Source: Methylobacterium sp. (GTDB lineage: Bacteria > Pseudomonadota > Alphaproteobacteria > Rhizobiales > Beijerinckiaceae). Taken from it: DNA of 64,000 nucleotides. Under the pieces are notes generated by a model. That model was given only the letters and a program-made list of their open reading frames with translations, had not been told where the DNA came from and made no database searches. The stretch lies in contig JADCCN010000001.1 of the NCBI GenBank assembly GCA_020252645.1, positions 1 to 64,000 of the forward strand, given 5' to 3'. This document shows, piece after piece, positions 18,282 through 26,545 of the stretch (position 1 is its first letter; the number at the start of each line of letters is the position of its first letter). The translations under genes were made by a program, and so were the position numbers.

Positions 18282-18995
18282 TCAGGCGGCGTCGGGCTTC
18301 GGCTCGTCTTGATGGCGGTGATGGTGGTCGCGGCGCATCCTGGCATCGCAGGCCGCGCGGAAGAAACCGAGGAACGGGGCGGCCAGGCGGTCGAGCCCCT
18401 CGGCGCGGGCGAGAACCCATTCGCCGCGTTTCAATTCGCGGTCCAGCGCTGCCATGGTGCGGGTCAGGGCCGGGTCATCCTCCTGGAGGAAGATGCGGAA
18501 GGCGCGCGCGAAAACGAGGATCGCGCCCTGGATCTTCATCGCACCCATCGCGCCATCGAGCTCGATGCCCGCCGCTTCCAGCATGTAGCGCCAGGAATTC
18601 AGGCCCTGCTGGTTGAGTGCGAGCAGGCCGAGCGGGTCACTCTCGAAACCGCGCGAGATGGAGCGCAAAGCCTCCCGATAGGGCAGCAGCGCATCGAAGC
18701 GGCGCATCATCACGTCGAGCACCCGGTCACGCGCCGGCTCGTCCTGCATGTCGGCCCCCGTGCCTTCGAGCACGATCCGGTCGATCCGACGCACGAAGCT
18801 GCCGAGGATCGCACCCTTCGAGGGGGTGAGATCGCGCAGGTCGGCGAGGGAAATCCCGGCTTCCTCGGCGATGGAAGAGAGGGTGATCATGTCCCAGGGC
18901 TGGCGCGCCGCGAGCGCCATCAGCGCATCCACGACCAGGGCGCGCGGGTCGCCCTTCGGAGCCTCGGCGGATTTCTCGGCGGCTTTGCGGGCCAT
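18282..18995 (-). CDS. TetR-like transcriptional regulator
   Basis: A 237-residue protein with an N-terminal TetR helix-turn-helix (about residues 18-65, including ITLSSIAEEAGISLADLRDL) and a helical C-terminal domain. The extreme C terminus is rich in His (RRDHHHRHQDEP). The helical domain resembles proteins in which TetR and COQ9-like sequences blur, so a non-regulatory role cannot be excluded. It is six bases upstream of the CsaA-like gene on the same strand. It has a Lys/Ala-rich start after the ATG at 18995. Confidence 0.7.
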   Translation of the reverse strand: MARKAAEKSAEAPKGDPRALVVDALMALAARQPWDMITLSSIAEEAGISLADLRDLTPSKGAILGSFVRRIDRIVLEGTGADMQDEPARDRVLDVMMRRFDALLPYREALRSISRGFESDPLGLLALNQQGLNSWRYMLEAAGIELDGAMGAMKIQGAILVFARAFRIFLQEDDPALTRTMAALDRELKRGEWVLARAEGLDRLAAPFLGFFRAACDARMRRDHHHRHQDEPKPDAA

Positions 18996-19066
18996 GGCTG
19001 CCTCCCTTAAAGGGTTGAGGAATATTCCCCGAAGGTAGTCGTTCCCGGCCCGACTGCAAGGCCCGG

Positions 19067-19876
19067 CTAGCCGGCAAGAGCTTTCGCGCGCGCTTCGGCC
19101 GCGGCGACCGCGCGCGTCATCAGCGGGGTGAGGCCGCCTTCGCCCATCAGGATCGCGAGTGCAGCGGCCGTGGTGCCACCGGGGGAGGTGACATTCCGGC
19201 GAAGCTCAGCGGGGCTGGTCTCCGCCTCCCGGAACAGCAATTCGCCCGCGCCTTCGATGGTGGCGCGCGCAAGGCGCGCGGCGATGGCCGGTTCGAGGCC
19301 CAGCTCCTCGCCCGCCTTTGCCAGCGCCTCGACCATGTGGAAGACATAGGCCGGGCCGGAGCCGGAAACGGCCGTCACCGCGTCGATCAGCCCCTCGTCC
19401 TCCACCCATTCGAGGCGTCCCGTGGTCTGGAGCAGGCGCGTCACGTTGGTGCGATCGGCTTCCGAGAGCGCATCGGTCGCATAAGCGCCGGTGATGCCCC
19501 GGCCGAGGGCCGCCGGCGTGTTCGGCATGGCCCGCACGAAGCGCGTGACCTGCGGTAAACGCTTCCTCATATCCGCGATACTCTTGCCCGCCATGATGGA
19601 GACGACGATGCTTTTGCCATCGAGGCAGCGCGCGAGGCCCTCGGCTGCCTGATCCAGCATCTGCGGCTTGATGGAAATCAGCATCATCTCCGCGCGCGGC
19701 GGCTCGGCCGGGTTCAGCGTGAAACCGGCTTTCGCCTGCATCGCCAGCACATCCGGCGAGGGGAAGGGGTCCACCACGGTGATGCTGGAAGCGGGCCAGC
19801 CGCCCGCCAGCGCGCCCTTCAGCATGGCACCGCCCATCTTGCCGCAACCGCAGATGAGAAGTCGGGGAATGGACAT
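19067..19876 (-). CDS. proC: Pyrroline-5-carboxylate reductase
   Basis: Last step of proline synthesis: reduces 1-pyrroline-5-carboxylate with NAD(P)H. The 269 residues contain an N-terminal Rossmann motif (ICGCGKMGGAMLKG), the mid-domain VRAMPNTPAALGRGITG, and the C-terminal signature SGSGPAYVFHMVEAL with VTSPGGTTAAAL. MSIPRLLICG at 19876 is the typical start; the 26 open codons upstream run into a repeat element. It lies downstream of ybjN on the same strand. Confidence 0.94.
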   Translation of the reverse strand: MSIPRLLICGCGKMGGAMLKGALAGGWPASSITVVDPFPSPDVLAMQAKAGFTLNPAEPPRAEMMLISIKPQMLDQAAEGLARCLDGKSIVVSIMAGKSIADMRKRLPQVTRFVRAMPNTPAALGRGITGAYATDALSEADRTNVTRLLQTTGRLEWVEDEGLIDAVTAVSGSGPAYVFHMVEALAKAGEELGLEPAIAARLARATIEGAGELLFREAETSPAELRRNVTSPGGTTAAALAILMGEGGLTPLMTRAVAAAEARAKALAG

Positions 19877-19905
19877 GGCAGGCTCCGGGTATGAAAAAAG
19901 GCAGC

Positions 19906-19951
19906 GCATGATCCCGGGAGTGGTTGCCGGTTCCCGAAAAAGATCATGCTC
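19906..19951. repeat. Palindromic repeat module E
   Basis: GCATGATCCCGGGAG and the complementary-style arm GAAAAAGATCATGCTC flank the core TGGTTGCCGGTTCCC. It has the same architecture as module C, with GCATGATC ends instead of GCATTTTC. It lies between proC and ybjN. Confidence 0.75.
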
Positions 19952-20005
19952 CAAGGACCAAAGATGTCCCGCCTTCTGTCATGCCAGCCTTGTCGCTTCA
20001 ACCAC

Positions 20006-20506
20006 TCAGGCCTCGCCGGCGGTCTCGAACAGGATGGTTTCCAGCGCCTCCGCGGCGTTCTTGCCGGCCCAGACCACGAACTGGAAGGCCTGGTAATATT
20101 TCTCGCAGGCCTCGACCGCGACCCTGATCAGCGCCTCGCACTGGTCCGGGCTCGGCGGCGTGCCGCCCGCGAGCACGAGGGCGTGGCGGAACATGATGGC
20201 GTTCTCGCTCGACCAGAGATCGAAATGTCCCACCCAGAGCTGCGTGTTCATGCGGCTGATGAGCTCGATGATCTCCGTGCGGCGGCGCTCCGGCACCTTG
20301 AGATCGAAGGAGCAGGCGAGGTGCAGGGCTTCCATGTCATCGAGCCAGGTGAAGCTCACATGGTAGTCGCTCCAGCTCCCGGCGATGACGATGGAGATCT
20401 CGTCCTGCTCGTCGCGCTCGAAGGACCAGGCATGCCGGGAGGCGATCTGCTCGATGAGATCGACCGGATGTTCCGGCCGCCCGCCATGATGATCGAGGAT
20501 GTCCAT
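20006..20506 (-). CDS. YbjN domain-containing protein
   Basis: A 166-residue protein of the YbjN family, a tetratricopeptide/secretion-chaperone-like fold of uncertain function that affects stress tolerance and motility in enterobacteria. Characteristic stretches are SWSDYHVSFTWLDDMEALHL, FDLKVPERRRTEIIELISRM, NTQLWVGHFDLWSSENAIMF and YYQAFQFVVWAGKNAAEAL. It is upstream of proC on the same strand with the module E repeat between. Confidence 0.87.
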   Translation of the reverse strand: MDILDHHGGRPEHPVDLIEQIASRHAWSFERDEQDEISIVIAGSWSDYHVSFTWLDDMEALHLACSFDLKVPERRRTEIIELISRMNTQLWVGHFDLWSSENAIMFRHALVLAGGTPPSPDQCEALIRVAVEACEKYYQAFQFVVWAGKNAAEALETILFETAGEA

Positions 20507-20906
20507 CCCTTATGCCCTTTTTCGTTCAGGCCGGCGAGCGCAAAAACCCCTGCCATCGCGAAAAGCCGCGACGGCTCGTGCATTCACGCTTCCACCGGAA
20601 AAACCTTACGCCTCACTGGCATGCACGAAACGGCTGCACACCGACGCGTACCGAGATCTGCGAACCCTCTGAAATCAGGCAGCGAATCACCCTGACACGA
20701 AACTAGCATGGCCAGATTCGCCCTGTCCTCCTGATTTTTTTTGGGCAGGAGTCCGGTTCGCGTCAGGCGTGTCCGAGGCTGCCTTCCGCGCCCGCTTCAC
20801 AACGATGACTGTCGAATTTGACGCTCTCGGATTCGCGGTCTCCCCACAACCGGCCAGAGGGCGTGATCCACAGCCCTCGGTCGATTTCCACAGGCGACCA
20901 GATGGC
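20507..20906. other. 400-base intergenic region between ybjN and ubiK
   Basis: No protein gene convinces here. The part nearest ybjN should hold its promoter. On the plus strand a stem-loop at 20674-20735 ends in eight Ts, which looks like the 3' end of a transcript (listed separately). Towards ubiK three CCACA-containing motifs (near 20855, 20868 and 20890) resemble weak DnaA boxes but do not form a credible origin. Confidence 0.5.
20674..20742 (+). terminator. Candidate intrinsic terminator of an unknown RNA
   Basis: ATCAGG (20674-20679) pairs with CCTGAT (20730-20735), CAG with CTG, and CGAATC (20683-20688) with GATTCG (20715-20720), leaving small bulges and a 26-base loop. Eight Ts follow at 20735-20742. 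No plus-strand gene lies upstream within 700 bases, so it may end a small RNA. Confidence 0.4.
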
Positions 20907-21164
20907 TCAGCCCTTGGCGGATAGCTTCGTTTCGAGCGCCTCGAGGCGGGCCATGAGCTTCTCGTTCTCGTCGCGTGCGAGGATCGCCATCTCGCGCACG
21001 GCCTCGAATTCCTCGCGCGTGACGAAATCGCTGTCGCGGAGGATGCGCTCGATCTGGCTCTTCACGAAGCTCTCGGCCTCGCGGCTCATGCCCTGCGCCA
21101 CGCCGATCGCGCCGGTCATCACGCGGGAGAGTTCATCCAGCAGGCGGGTCGGGGGTTCACGCAT
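20907..21164 (-). CDS. UbiK/BMFP family accessory protein
   Basis: An 85-residue helical protein of the BMFP family. The C-terminal half (about residues 48-80, REEFEAVREMAILARDENEK onward) is a coiled coil with regular hydrophobic spacing, and the N-terminal half is an amphipathic, lipid-interacting region. UbiK members assist ubiquinone biosynthesis complexes in proteobacteria; the alphaproteobacterial paralogues are less studied, so the symbol is not assigned. It is divergent from lgt. Confidence 0.78.
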   Translation of the reverse strand: MREPPTRLLDELSRVMTGAIGVAQGMSREAESFVKSQIERILRDSDFVTREEFEAVREMAILARDENEKLMARLEALETKLSAKG

Positions 21165-21284
21165 CGGGGCCTCGCAAGATCAGGGCGCAAAAGAATGATG
21201 AGGCTCACCTAGCACGGGGCTTCGCCTTTGGTTAGACAGAATTCGCCGCTTACCTTTCGCATCAGCCCAACCCGGAAAAGCCGG

Positions 21285-22094
21285 ATGCTCTTTCCCCAGT
21301 TCGATCCCGTCGCGTTTTCCATCGGCCCGCTGGTCGTGCGGTGGTATGCGCTGGCCTATATCCTGGGGTTGATCGGCGGCTGGTACTATGCAAGACGGCT
21401 GGCGGCCAATGCGCGGCTCTGGCCCGCGCATCTCAAGGCGCCGACGCCGGAACAGCTCGATGACCTGCTGGTCTATGCGGCATTCGGCGTGGTGATCGGC
21501 GGCCGCCTCGGCTTCGCCTTCTTCTATCATCCCGGTTATTTCCTTGGGAACCCGCTGGAGATCGTGCAGGTCTGGAAGGGCGGCATGGCCTTCCATGGCG
21601 GCCTGTTCGGCGCAGGCGTGGCGGTGTTTCTCTGGGCCAGGCGCAATGGCCTCAACCCCTTCTCCATGCTCGATATTGCCGCCGCCGTGGCGCCCCTCGG
21701 GCTGATGCTCGGGCGCATCGCGAATTTCGTGAATGGCGAATTATGGGGCCGCGTGAGCGATGTGCCCTGGGCCTTCATCTTCCCGGCTGCCGGACCGCTG
21801 CCGCGCCACCCGAGCCAGCTCTATGAAGCCGCGGCCGAGGGGCTTCTGCTGCTGATCGTGCTGGCTGTCGTCGTGCGGAAGGATGGCTTCGCCCATCCCG
21901 GCCGCATCGCCGGGCTCTTTGGCATGGGCTATGCCGTTACACGCATCTTTTGCGAATTCTTCCGCGAGCCCGACCGGCATCTCGGCTTCCTCGCCGGTGG
22001 TTGGGTGACGATGGGCATGGTGCTCTCCGTGCCGATGGCGCTTGTGGGCTTCTGGCTCTATGCTCGCGCCGGCAAGAAGCCGGTGACGGCATGA
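21285..22094 (+). CDS. lgt: Prolipoprotein diacylglyceryl transferase
   Basis: Transfers diacylglycerol from phosphatidylglycerol to the lipobox cysteine of prolipoproteins at the inner membrane. The 269-residue, multi-helix protein has the catalytic-region motif GGMAFHGGLFG and the signature LGRIANFVNGELWGR, plus HPSQLYEAAAEGL. The ATG at 21285 matches the family start; 19 upstream codons lack homology. It is translationally coupled by an ATGA overlap to the next methyltransferase gene. Candidate lipoprotein substrates in this window are encoded at 8468 and 29692. Confidence 0.95.
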   Translation: MLFPQFDPVAFSIGPLVVRWYALAYILGLIGGWYYARRLAANARLWPAHLKAPTPEQLDDLLVYAAFGVVIGGRLGFAFFYHPGYFLGNPLEIVQVWKGGMAFHGGLFGAGVAVFLWARRNGLNPFSMLDIAAAVAPLGLMLGRIANFVNGELWGRVSDVPWAFIFPAAGPLPRHPSQLYEAAAEGLLLLIVLAVVVRKDGFAHPGRIAGLFGMGYAVTRIFCEFFREPDRHLGFLAGGWVTMGMVLSVPMALVGFWLYARAGKKPVTA

Positions 22095-23194
22095 ACGCGC
22101 TGACCACGCCCCTCGCGCGGGAGATGGCGGCGATCATCGCCGCCGAAGGTGCGCTTTCGCTCGATCGCTTCATGGCTCTGGCCCTGGGGCATCCGCGGCA
22201 TGGCTATTACATGACGCGTGATCCGTTCGGCGCCGGCGGCGATTTCATCACCGCGCCGGAGATCAGCCAGATTTTCGGGGAACTCCTCGGCCTTGCGCTG
22301 GCGATCACCTGGCAGAACATGGGTGCGCCGGAAGGTGTCGCGGTGGCCGAGCTCGGCCCCGGTCGCGGCACGCTGATGAGCGATGCCCTGCGCGCCGCGC
22401 GCGCCATACCCGCCTTCGCGGAAACGCTCGAGCCGCATTTCGTGGAGACAAGCCCCGTGCTGATGCGTGCGCAGGCCGCGCGCCTCGCGCAGGATGGGCG
22501 CGATGCCCGGTGGCACGCGACCATCGATTCCCTGCCGGAGGATCGACCGCTTCTCATTCTCGCCAACGAGTTCTTCGATGCGCTGCCGGTGCGGCAGTTC
22601 CAGCGCGCAGGCAATCACTGGCACGAGCGGCTCGTGGGGCTCGACCCCGCCGGCGGCCTCGCCGTCGGCCTCGCGCAGGAGCCTGCCGCGAACATTCCCT
22701 TTGCCGCGCCGGAGGGTGCGATCTTCGAAACCTCCCCGCTCTCGCTCGACATCATGCGCCGCCTCGGCGAGCGCATCGCGCGCCAAGGCGGGGCGATGAT
22801 CGCCATTGATTACGGGCACGCGAAAAGCGGCTTCGGGGATACATTGCAGGCCGTGAAGGCGCATCGCTTCGTGCCGGTCCTCACCGATCCCGGCGAGGTG
22901 GATATCACCGCGCATGTCGATTTCGCGATGCTCGCGATCGCAGCCAAGCGCGGCGGGGCGCTGGCGCATCCGCTGCTGACGCAGGCGACCCTGCTGGAGC
23001 GGCTCGGCATCCATCATCGCGCGGAAATCCTGAAGCGCAAGGCCGAGAACCCCGCCGAGATCGACCGCGCCGTCGCCCGCCTCGCCGGCACGGATGAGGC
23101 CGCGATGGGCCTGCTCTTCAAGGCCTTGGCCATCACCGCGCCGGGTGTGGCGCCGCCGCCCGGGTTCGAGCGGCCTGACCCCCGATTGTCCTGA
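22091..23194 (+). CDS. MidA/NDUFAF7-type SAM-dependent methyltransferase
   Basis: A 367-residue class I methyltransferase of the MidA/NDUFAF7 family, whose mitochondrial member methylates an arginine of complex I subunit NDUFS2. It shows LGHPRHGYYMTRDPFGAGGD, GDFITAPEISQIFGELLGLA and the SAM-binding motif VAELGPGRGTLMSDALRAAR, followed by NEFFDALPVRQF. Start ATG overlaps the lgt stop. It is followed one base later by pgeF, giving an lgt-methyltransferase-pgeF operon common in alphaproteobacteria. Confidence 0.9.
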   Translation: MNALTTPLAREMAAIIAAEGALSLDRFMALALGHPRHGYYMTRDPFGAGGDFITAPEISQIFGELLGLALAITWQNMGAPEGVAVAELGPGRGTLMSDALRAARAIPAFAETLEPHFVETSPVLMRAQAARLAQDGRDARWHATIDSLPEDRPLLILANEFFDALPVRQFQRAGNHWHERLVGLDPAGGLAVGLAQEPAANIPFAAPEGAIFETSPLSLDIMRRLGERIARQGGAMIAIDYGHAKSGFGDTLQAVKAHRFVPVLTDPGEVDITAHVDFAMLAIAAKRGGALAHPLLTQATLLERLGIHHRAEILKRKAENPAEIDRAVARLAGTDEAAMGLLFKALAITAPGVAPPPGFERPDPRLS

Positions 23195-23195
23195 A

Positions 23196-23960
23196 ATGCC
23201 GAAGCCCATTCTCTCTCCGCTTCTCGAAAAAGTGGGTATATGCCACGCCTTCTTCACGCGTGAGGGCGGTGTCTCGCAGGGGCTCTATGCCGGGCTCAAC
23301 GGCGGCATCGGCTCGAATGATGGTCCCACGCTCGTGGCCGAGAACCGCCGTCGCATGGCAGCATGGCTGGGCGTGGAACCCACGCATTTCCTCTCGCTCT
23401 ATCAGGTGCATTCGCCGGATGTGCTGCATGTCACCGGCCCATGGCCCGGCGAGCGGCCCAGGGCGGATGGCCTTGTAACGGCGACGTCAGGCCTCGCTTT
23501 GGCGGTGGGCTCGGCCGATTGCGGGCCGATCCTGTTTGCGGACCCGCAAGCGAAAATCGTCGGTGCCTGCCATTCCGGCTGGAAGGGCGCGATGGGCGGC
23601 GTGCTCGAAAGCACCCTTGAAGCCATGGAGCGTCTTGGCGCGCGGCGCGCGCGCATCTCGGTCGCCATGGGGCCGATGCTGAGCCAGCAGAATTACGAGG
23701 TCGGCCCGGAATTCCGCGAGACCTTCCTGAAGCATGATCCCGCCAACGCGGATTTCTTCCGGGCCGGAACGCGGGTGACGCATCCGCATTTCAACCTGCC
23801 GGGCTATATCGCGCGGCGGCTCGAAAAGGCCGGCGTGGCCGAGATCGATGATTGCGGCCTCTGCACCTATGCGGACGAGGCGCGCTTCTATTCCTACCGC
23901 CGCATGACGCATCGCGGCGAAGCGGATTACGGGCGCCTGCTCGCGGCGATCCGGCTCTAG
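23196..23960 (+). CDS. pgeF: Peptidoglycan editing factor PgeF (polyphenol oxidase/laccase-domain family)
   Basis: A 254-residue YfiH/PgeF protein. Family hallmarks are HAFFTREGGVSQGLYAGLN, the copper/zinc-site-like SADCGPILFADP and CHSGWKGAMGG, and the C-terminal CTYADEARFYSYRR. In E. coli PgeF removes wrongly inserted L-serine from peptidoglycan precursors. ATG one base after the methyltransferase stop. The TAG stop lies at the edge of repeat module A'. Confidence 0.92.
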   Translation: MPKPILSPLLEKVGICHAFFTREGGVSQGLYAGLNGGIGSNDGPTLVAENRRRMAAWLGVEPTHFLSLYQVHSPDVLHVTGPWPGERPRADGLVTATSGLALAVGSADCGPILFADPQAKIVGACHSGWKGAMGGVLESTLEAMERLGARRARISVAMGPMLSQQNYEVGPEFRETFLKHDPANADFFRAGTRVTHPHFNLPGYIARRLEKAGVAEIDDCGLCTYADEARFYSYRRMTHRGEADYGRLLAAIRL

Positions 23961-24060
23961 AGCATGATGTGTTCAGACGGAAGCACATCATGCTCTTCTC
24001 TTATTATTATCGCATGCTTTTTTGTGAAAAACCGGATTCCACTTTTTCACAGCATGCTCT
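23959..24060. repeat. Palindromic repeat, modules A'-B'
   Basis: Inverted module A (23959-23996) and inverted module B (24012-24060) joined by an AT-rich spacer: the mirror image of the 11825-11926 copy. It separates the convergent pgeF and SDR genes and supplies the TAG stops of both. Confidence 0.93.
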
Positions 24061-24805
24061 AATCCACCACGTCCGGGGTCTGCCAGCCCAGATGCTGGCC
24101 GGAATCGACCGCGATCATCTGGCCCGTCACGGCCTCCGCTTCCGCGAGAAAGAGCACGGCTTCCGCGATTTCCGCGGGGCTCACGGCGCGCCCCAGCAAG
24201 GTGCCCGCCGCCTCGGCCGTGAAACCCTCCATGCCGTCATGAATATTCGGCAGGGTTGGCCCCGGCCCCACGCCATTCACGCGAATGCCGCGCGGGGCCA
24301 ATGCCTGCGCCAGCGTGCGCGTGGCCGTGAAAAGCGCCGATTTCGCAAGCGTGTAGGAGAAGAATTGCGGGTTGGGCCGGAAGACGCGCTGATCGATCAG
24401 GTTCACGATCGCGCCCGGCTGCCCCTCCGGCAAGGCCTTCGCGAAAGCCTGCGCCAGCAGGACCGGCGCTTGCAGGTTCACCACGAGATTGCTCGCGAAA
24501 CTCTCCGGCGTGAGGCTCGCGAGGCTGTCCTTCTCAAAGAGCGAAGCGTTGTTCACGAGCAAGGTCACCGGCCCGAAGGGCAGGGCTGCCGCTTCCATCA
24601 GCGCCGGCAGACCCGCAAGATCGGCGAGATCGCCGATCAGGCTCGCGGCCTCCGCGCCCTTGCCGCGCAGTTCCCCCGCCTTCGCTTCGGTGCGGATGGT
24701 CTCGCGGCCATGCACCACGATGGCATGGCCCGCCGCGGCAAGGCGATCCGCGATGGCCGCGCCGATGCGCTTCGAACCGCCCGTAATGAGCGCGACCTTT
24801 CTCAT
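24059..24805 (-). CDS. SDR family oxidoreductase, pteridine-reductase-like
   Basis: A 248-residue short-chain dehydrogenase with cofactor motif TGGSKRIG, the NNAS motif, and the active-site YxxxK (YTLAKSAL). The Arg in TGxxxRxG is typical of pteridine reductase and FolM dihydromonapterin reductases, which favour NADPH. This suggests but does not prove a pterin substrate. The ATG at 24805 is preferred to a GTG at 24820 that overlaps the glycosyltransferase stop; GAGG precedes it. The TAG stop comes from repeat B'. Confidence 0.82.
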   Translation of the reverse strand: MRKVALITGGSKRIGAAIADRLAAAGHAIVVHGRETIRTEAKAGELRGKGAEAASLIGDLADLAGLPALMEAAALPFGPVTLLVNNASLFEKDSLASLTPESFASNLVVNLQAPVLLAQAFAKALPEGQPGAIVNLIDQRVFRPNPQFFSYTLAKSALFTATRTLAQALAPRGIRVNGVGPGPTLPNIHDGMEGFTAEAAGTLLGRAVSPAEIAEAVLFLAEAEAVTGQMIAVDSGQHLGWQTPDVVD

Positions 24806-24816
24806 CCCGCCTTGCC

Positions 24817-25593
24817 TCACCTCTTCGGCTCCCGGTTGCGACGCTCGAAATCCTTGGCCACGCGAAGCCAGCGATAGAAGGCGAAATTCATCGCCGTGAT
24901 GAAGCCATAGGTGCCGCGCACCGCGTGCCGGCGACCGATATAGGCCTTGAGGAACGCGAGCGGGAATTCGAGGAAAACGCGCGCGGTGGAGGTCGATTTC
25001 CCGCGCGCTGCGAGATCCGCGACCTGCTGGTCGGAATAGGCATTGAGCTTTCCAATCTGGTCGCCGATCGAACGCACCGAGAAATGATGCACCGTGCCCT
25101 TGAGCCGCGCCACGCGGGTGCCGGGCTCAAGATCCACCCGATCATGCACAGGCGAGATCGAATAGGTGCCGCGATCGCGCCGGTAGAGCCGCACGGGCGC
25201 CAGCGCATAGGCGAGGGGATGCGGCGCCGCCTCGCCCGGAAAGATCTCGGCGATGCGGATTTCATAGGCCTCCGCCGCCGGTTCGCCGGACGCGAAAAGC
25301 CCGGCGATCTCGGCCGCGAGATCGGCCGGGACGACCTCATCCGCGTCGAGGTTCAGCACCCAGTTATGTCGGCACTGGCTTTCCGCGAAGCGCTTCTGGG
25401 GCCCGTAGCCTGGCCATTCCCGCCCGATCACGCGGGCACCGAGCGCGCGCGCCAAATCCGGCGTGCCGTCCGTCGAGCCCGAATCGACAACGAGGATATC
25501 GTCCGAGAGGTGCCGCACCGCCTCGATCACGCGCGGCAGGCGATCCGCCTCGTTCTTCGCGATGATGAAAATCGAGAGGGGCGGGGAGGTCAC
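24817..25593 (-). CDS. Family 2 glycosyltransferase (WaaE/KdtX-like)
   Basis: A 258-residue GT-A glycosyltransferase. The N terminus SIFIIAKNEADRLPRVIEAV, the VVDSGSTDGTPDLA nucleotide-sugar site and the NLDADEVV (DxD-type) metal site are clear. The C-terminal region with YIGRRHAVRGTYGF matches the WaaE/KdtX subgroup that adds sugars to lipopolysaccharide core. The acceptor is inferred. It lies 11 bases upstream of the SDR start, probably in one transcript. Confidence 0.87.
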   Translation of the reverse strand: MTSPPLSIFIIAKNEADRLPRVIEAVRHLSDDILVVDSGSTDGTPDLARALGARVIGREWPGYGPQKRFAESQCRHNWVLNLDADEVVPADLAAEIAGLFASGEPAAEAYEIRIAEIFPGEAAPHPLAYALAPVRLYRRDRGTYSISPVHDRVDLEPGTRVARLKGTVHHFSVRSIGDQIGKLNAYSDQQVADLAARGKSTSTARVFLEFPLAFLKAYIGRRHAVRGTYGFITAMNFAFYRWLRVAKDFERRNREPKR

Positions 25594-25836
25594 GGTTCCG
25601 TCCGGATTCGAGCGCGTTTCCCTCGCTTCGCACGCGTTTGCCGGGCTGACAAGCGGCGAAGGGCGGGCGTCTCAATGGGTAACGCGCGGTTAGGCTTAAC
25701 GGCCCTCCACCAAGATTAATCAGTTGTTGGCCTTCTCTTCAGGCTTTTGTTCAGCATGATGAACGAGCGTGTTAATCGAGACAAACCATGAAAGGGGCAT
25801 CAGCTCCTGTATTCATTTCAGATGAGGAGAAGCGCG

Positions 25837-26469
25837 ATGCACAATAAATTGCGTTCGACTTTGATTTGCATCGCGCTGGCGCATGGCGCGTTGTATCCTG
25901 CCAAGTCTATTGCGGCCGATTTTCCCAATAGCCGCAATTCTTCGCCCGTTTATTCTGTTCCGCGCCTGGCTGCGAATTGGCAGGGCCTCTATCTCGGCCT
26001 CAATACGCATTACGGCTGGGGCAAGGCGAAAAGCGCGAACCTGAGTGGTTTCGGCCTGGGTGGGCATCTGGGCTACAATTTTCAGTCGGGGCCCGGTGTG
26101 TTCGGCGTGGAAGGTGATTTCGGCTATACCGGCATCGATCATCGCGGCTTTACCGAAGCGTTCCGTCAGAAATGGCTTGGTTCGGGTCGCCTGCGCGCGG
26201 GCTATGCCTTCGAGCGCTTCCTGCCCTATGTCACCGCCGGTTTCGCCTATACCACCGGCACCATGAAGACCGCGACCGGCAAGGATGATCAGGGCCATTT
26301 CGGCTATGTCATCGGCGCTGGCGTCGAGGCGATGCTGACCGATCGCGTCTCGGCCCGCGTGGAGTTCCTGCATTACGGTTTCGGGAGCCAGAACTATGCC
26401 GTTCCGGCCGTGCGCCGCACGAGCGTGCAGAACAACATGCTGCGTTTCGGCATGAGCTACAAGTTCTGA
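25837..26469 (+). CDS. Outer membrane beta-barrel protein
   Basis: A 210-residue porin-like barrel. A signal peptide (about residues 1-26, ending SIAADF) is followed by alternating aromatic/glycine strands (GLYLGLNTHYGWG, FGLGGHLGYNFQ, GVEGDFGYTGID, LRAGYAFERFLPYVTAGFAY, ARVEFLHYGFG) and the terminal strand FGMSYKF with the C-terminal Phe required for BAM recognition. It resembles the Omp25/31 and RopB type of Hyphomicrobiales. The ATG at 25837 has AGGAG seven bases upstream. Codon use is a little less GC-rich at the start. An intrinsic terminator follows. Confidence 0.88.
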   Translation: MHNKLRSTLICIALAHGALYPAKSIAADFPNSRNSSPVYSVPRLAANWQGLYLGLNTHYGWGKAKSANLSGFGLGGHLGYNFQSGPGVFGVEGDFGYTGIDHRGFTEAFRQKWLGSGRLRAGYAFERFLPYVTAGFAYTTGTMKTATGKDDQGHFGYVIGAGVEAMLTDRVSARVEFLHYGFGSQNYAVPAVRRTSVQNNMLRFGMSYKF

Positions 26470-26503
26470 TCGCGGCTTGCGGGAGATCGCCGCCGTTCCA
26501 TCC

Positions 26504-26534
26504 ACCCGGCCTGCTCGCGCAGGCCGGGTTTTTT
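26504..26534 (+). terminator. Intrinsic terminator after the outer membrane protein gene
   Basis: ACCCGGCCTG (26504-26513) and CAGGCCGGGT (26520-26529) form a perfect 10-base stem with a CTCGCG loop, followed by a run of six Ts. It ends the barrel gene 35 bases after its stop. Confidence 0.92.
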
Positions 26535-26545
26535 CATGTCCGTGC

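Noticed and set aside
20584-20709. A 41-codon minus-strand frame in the ybjN-ubiK gap
   Set aside because: GGAGG lies too far from the ATG and the predicted peptide looks random; the stem-loop on the other strand explains the sequence better.
20840-20900. Cluster of CCACA motifs resembling DnaA boxes
   Set aside because: Only one is within one mismatch of TTATCCACA, there is no AT-rich unwinding region, and the neighbouring genes are not those of an alphaproteobacterial origin.
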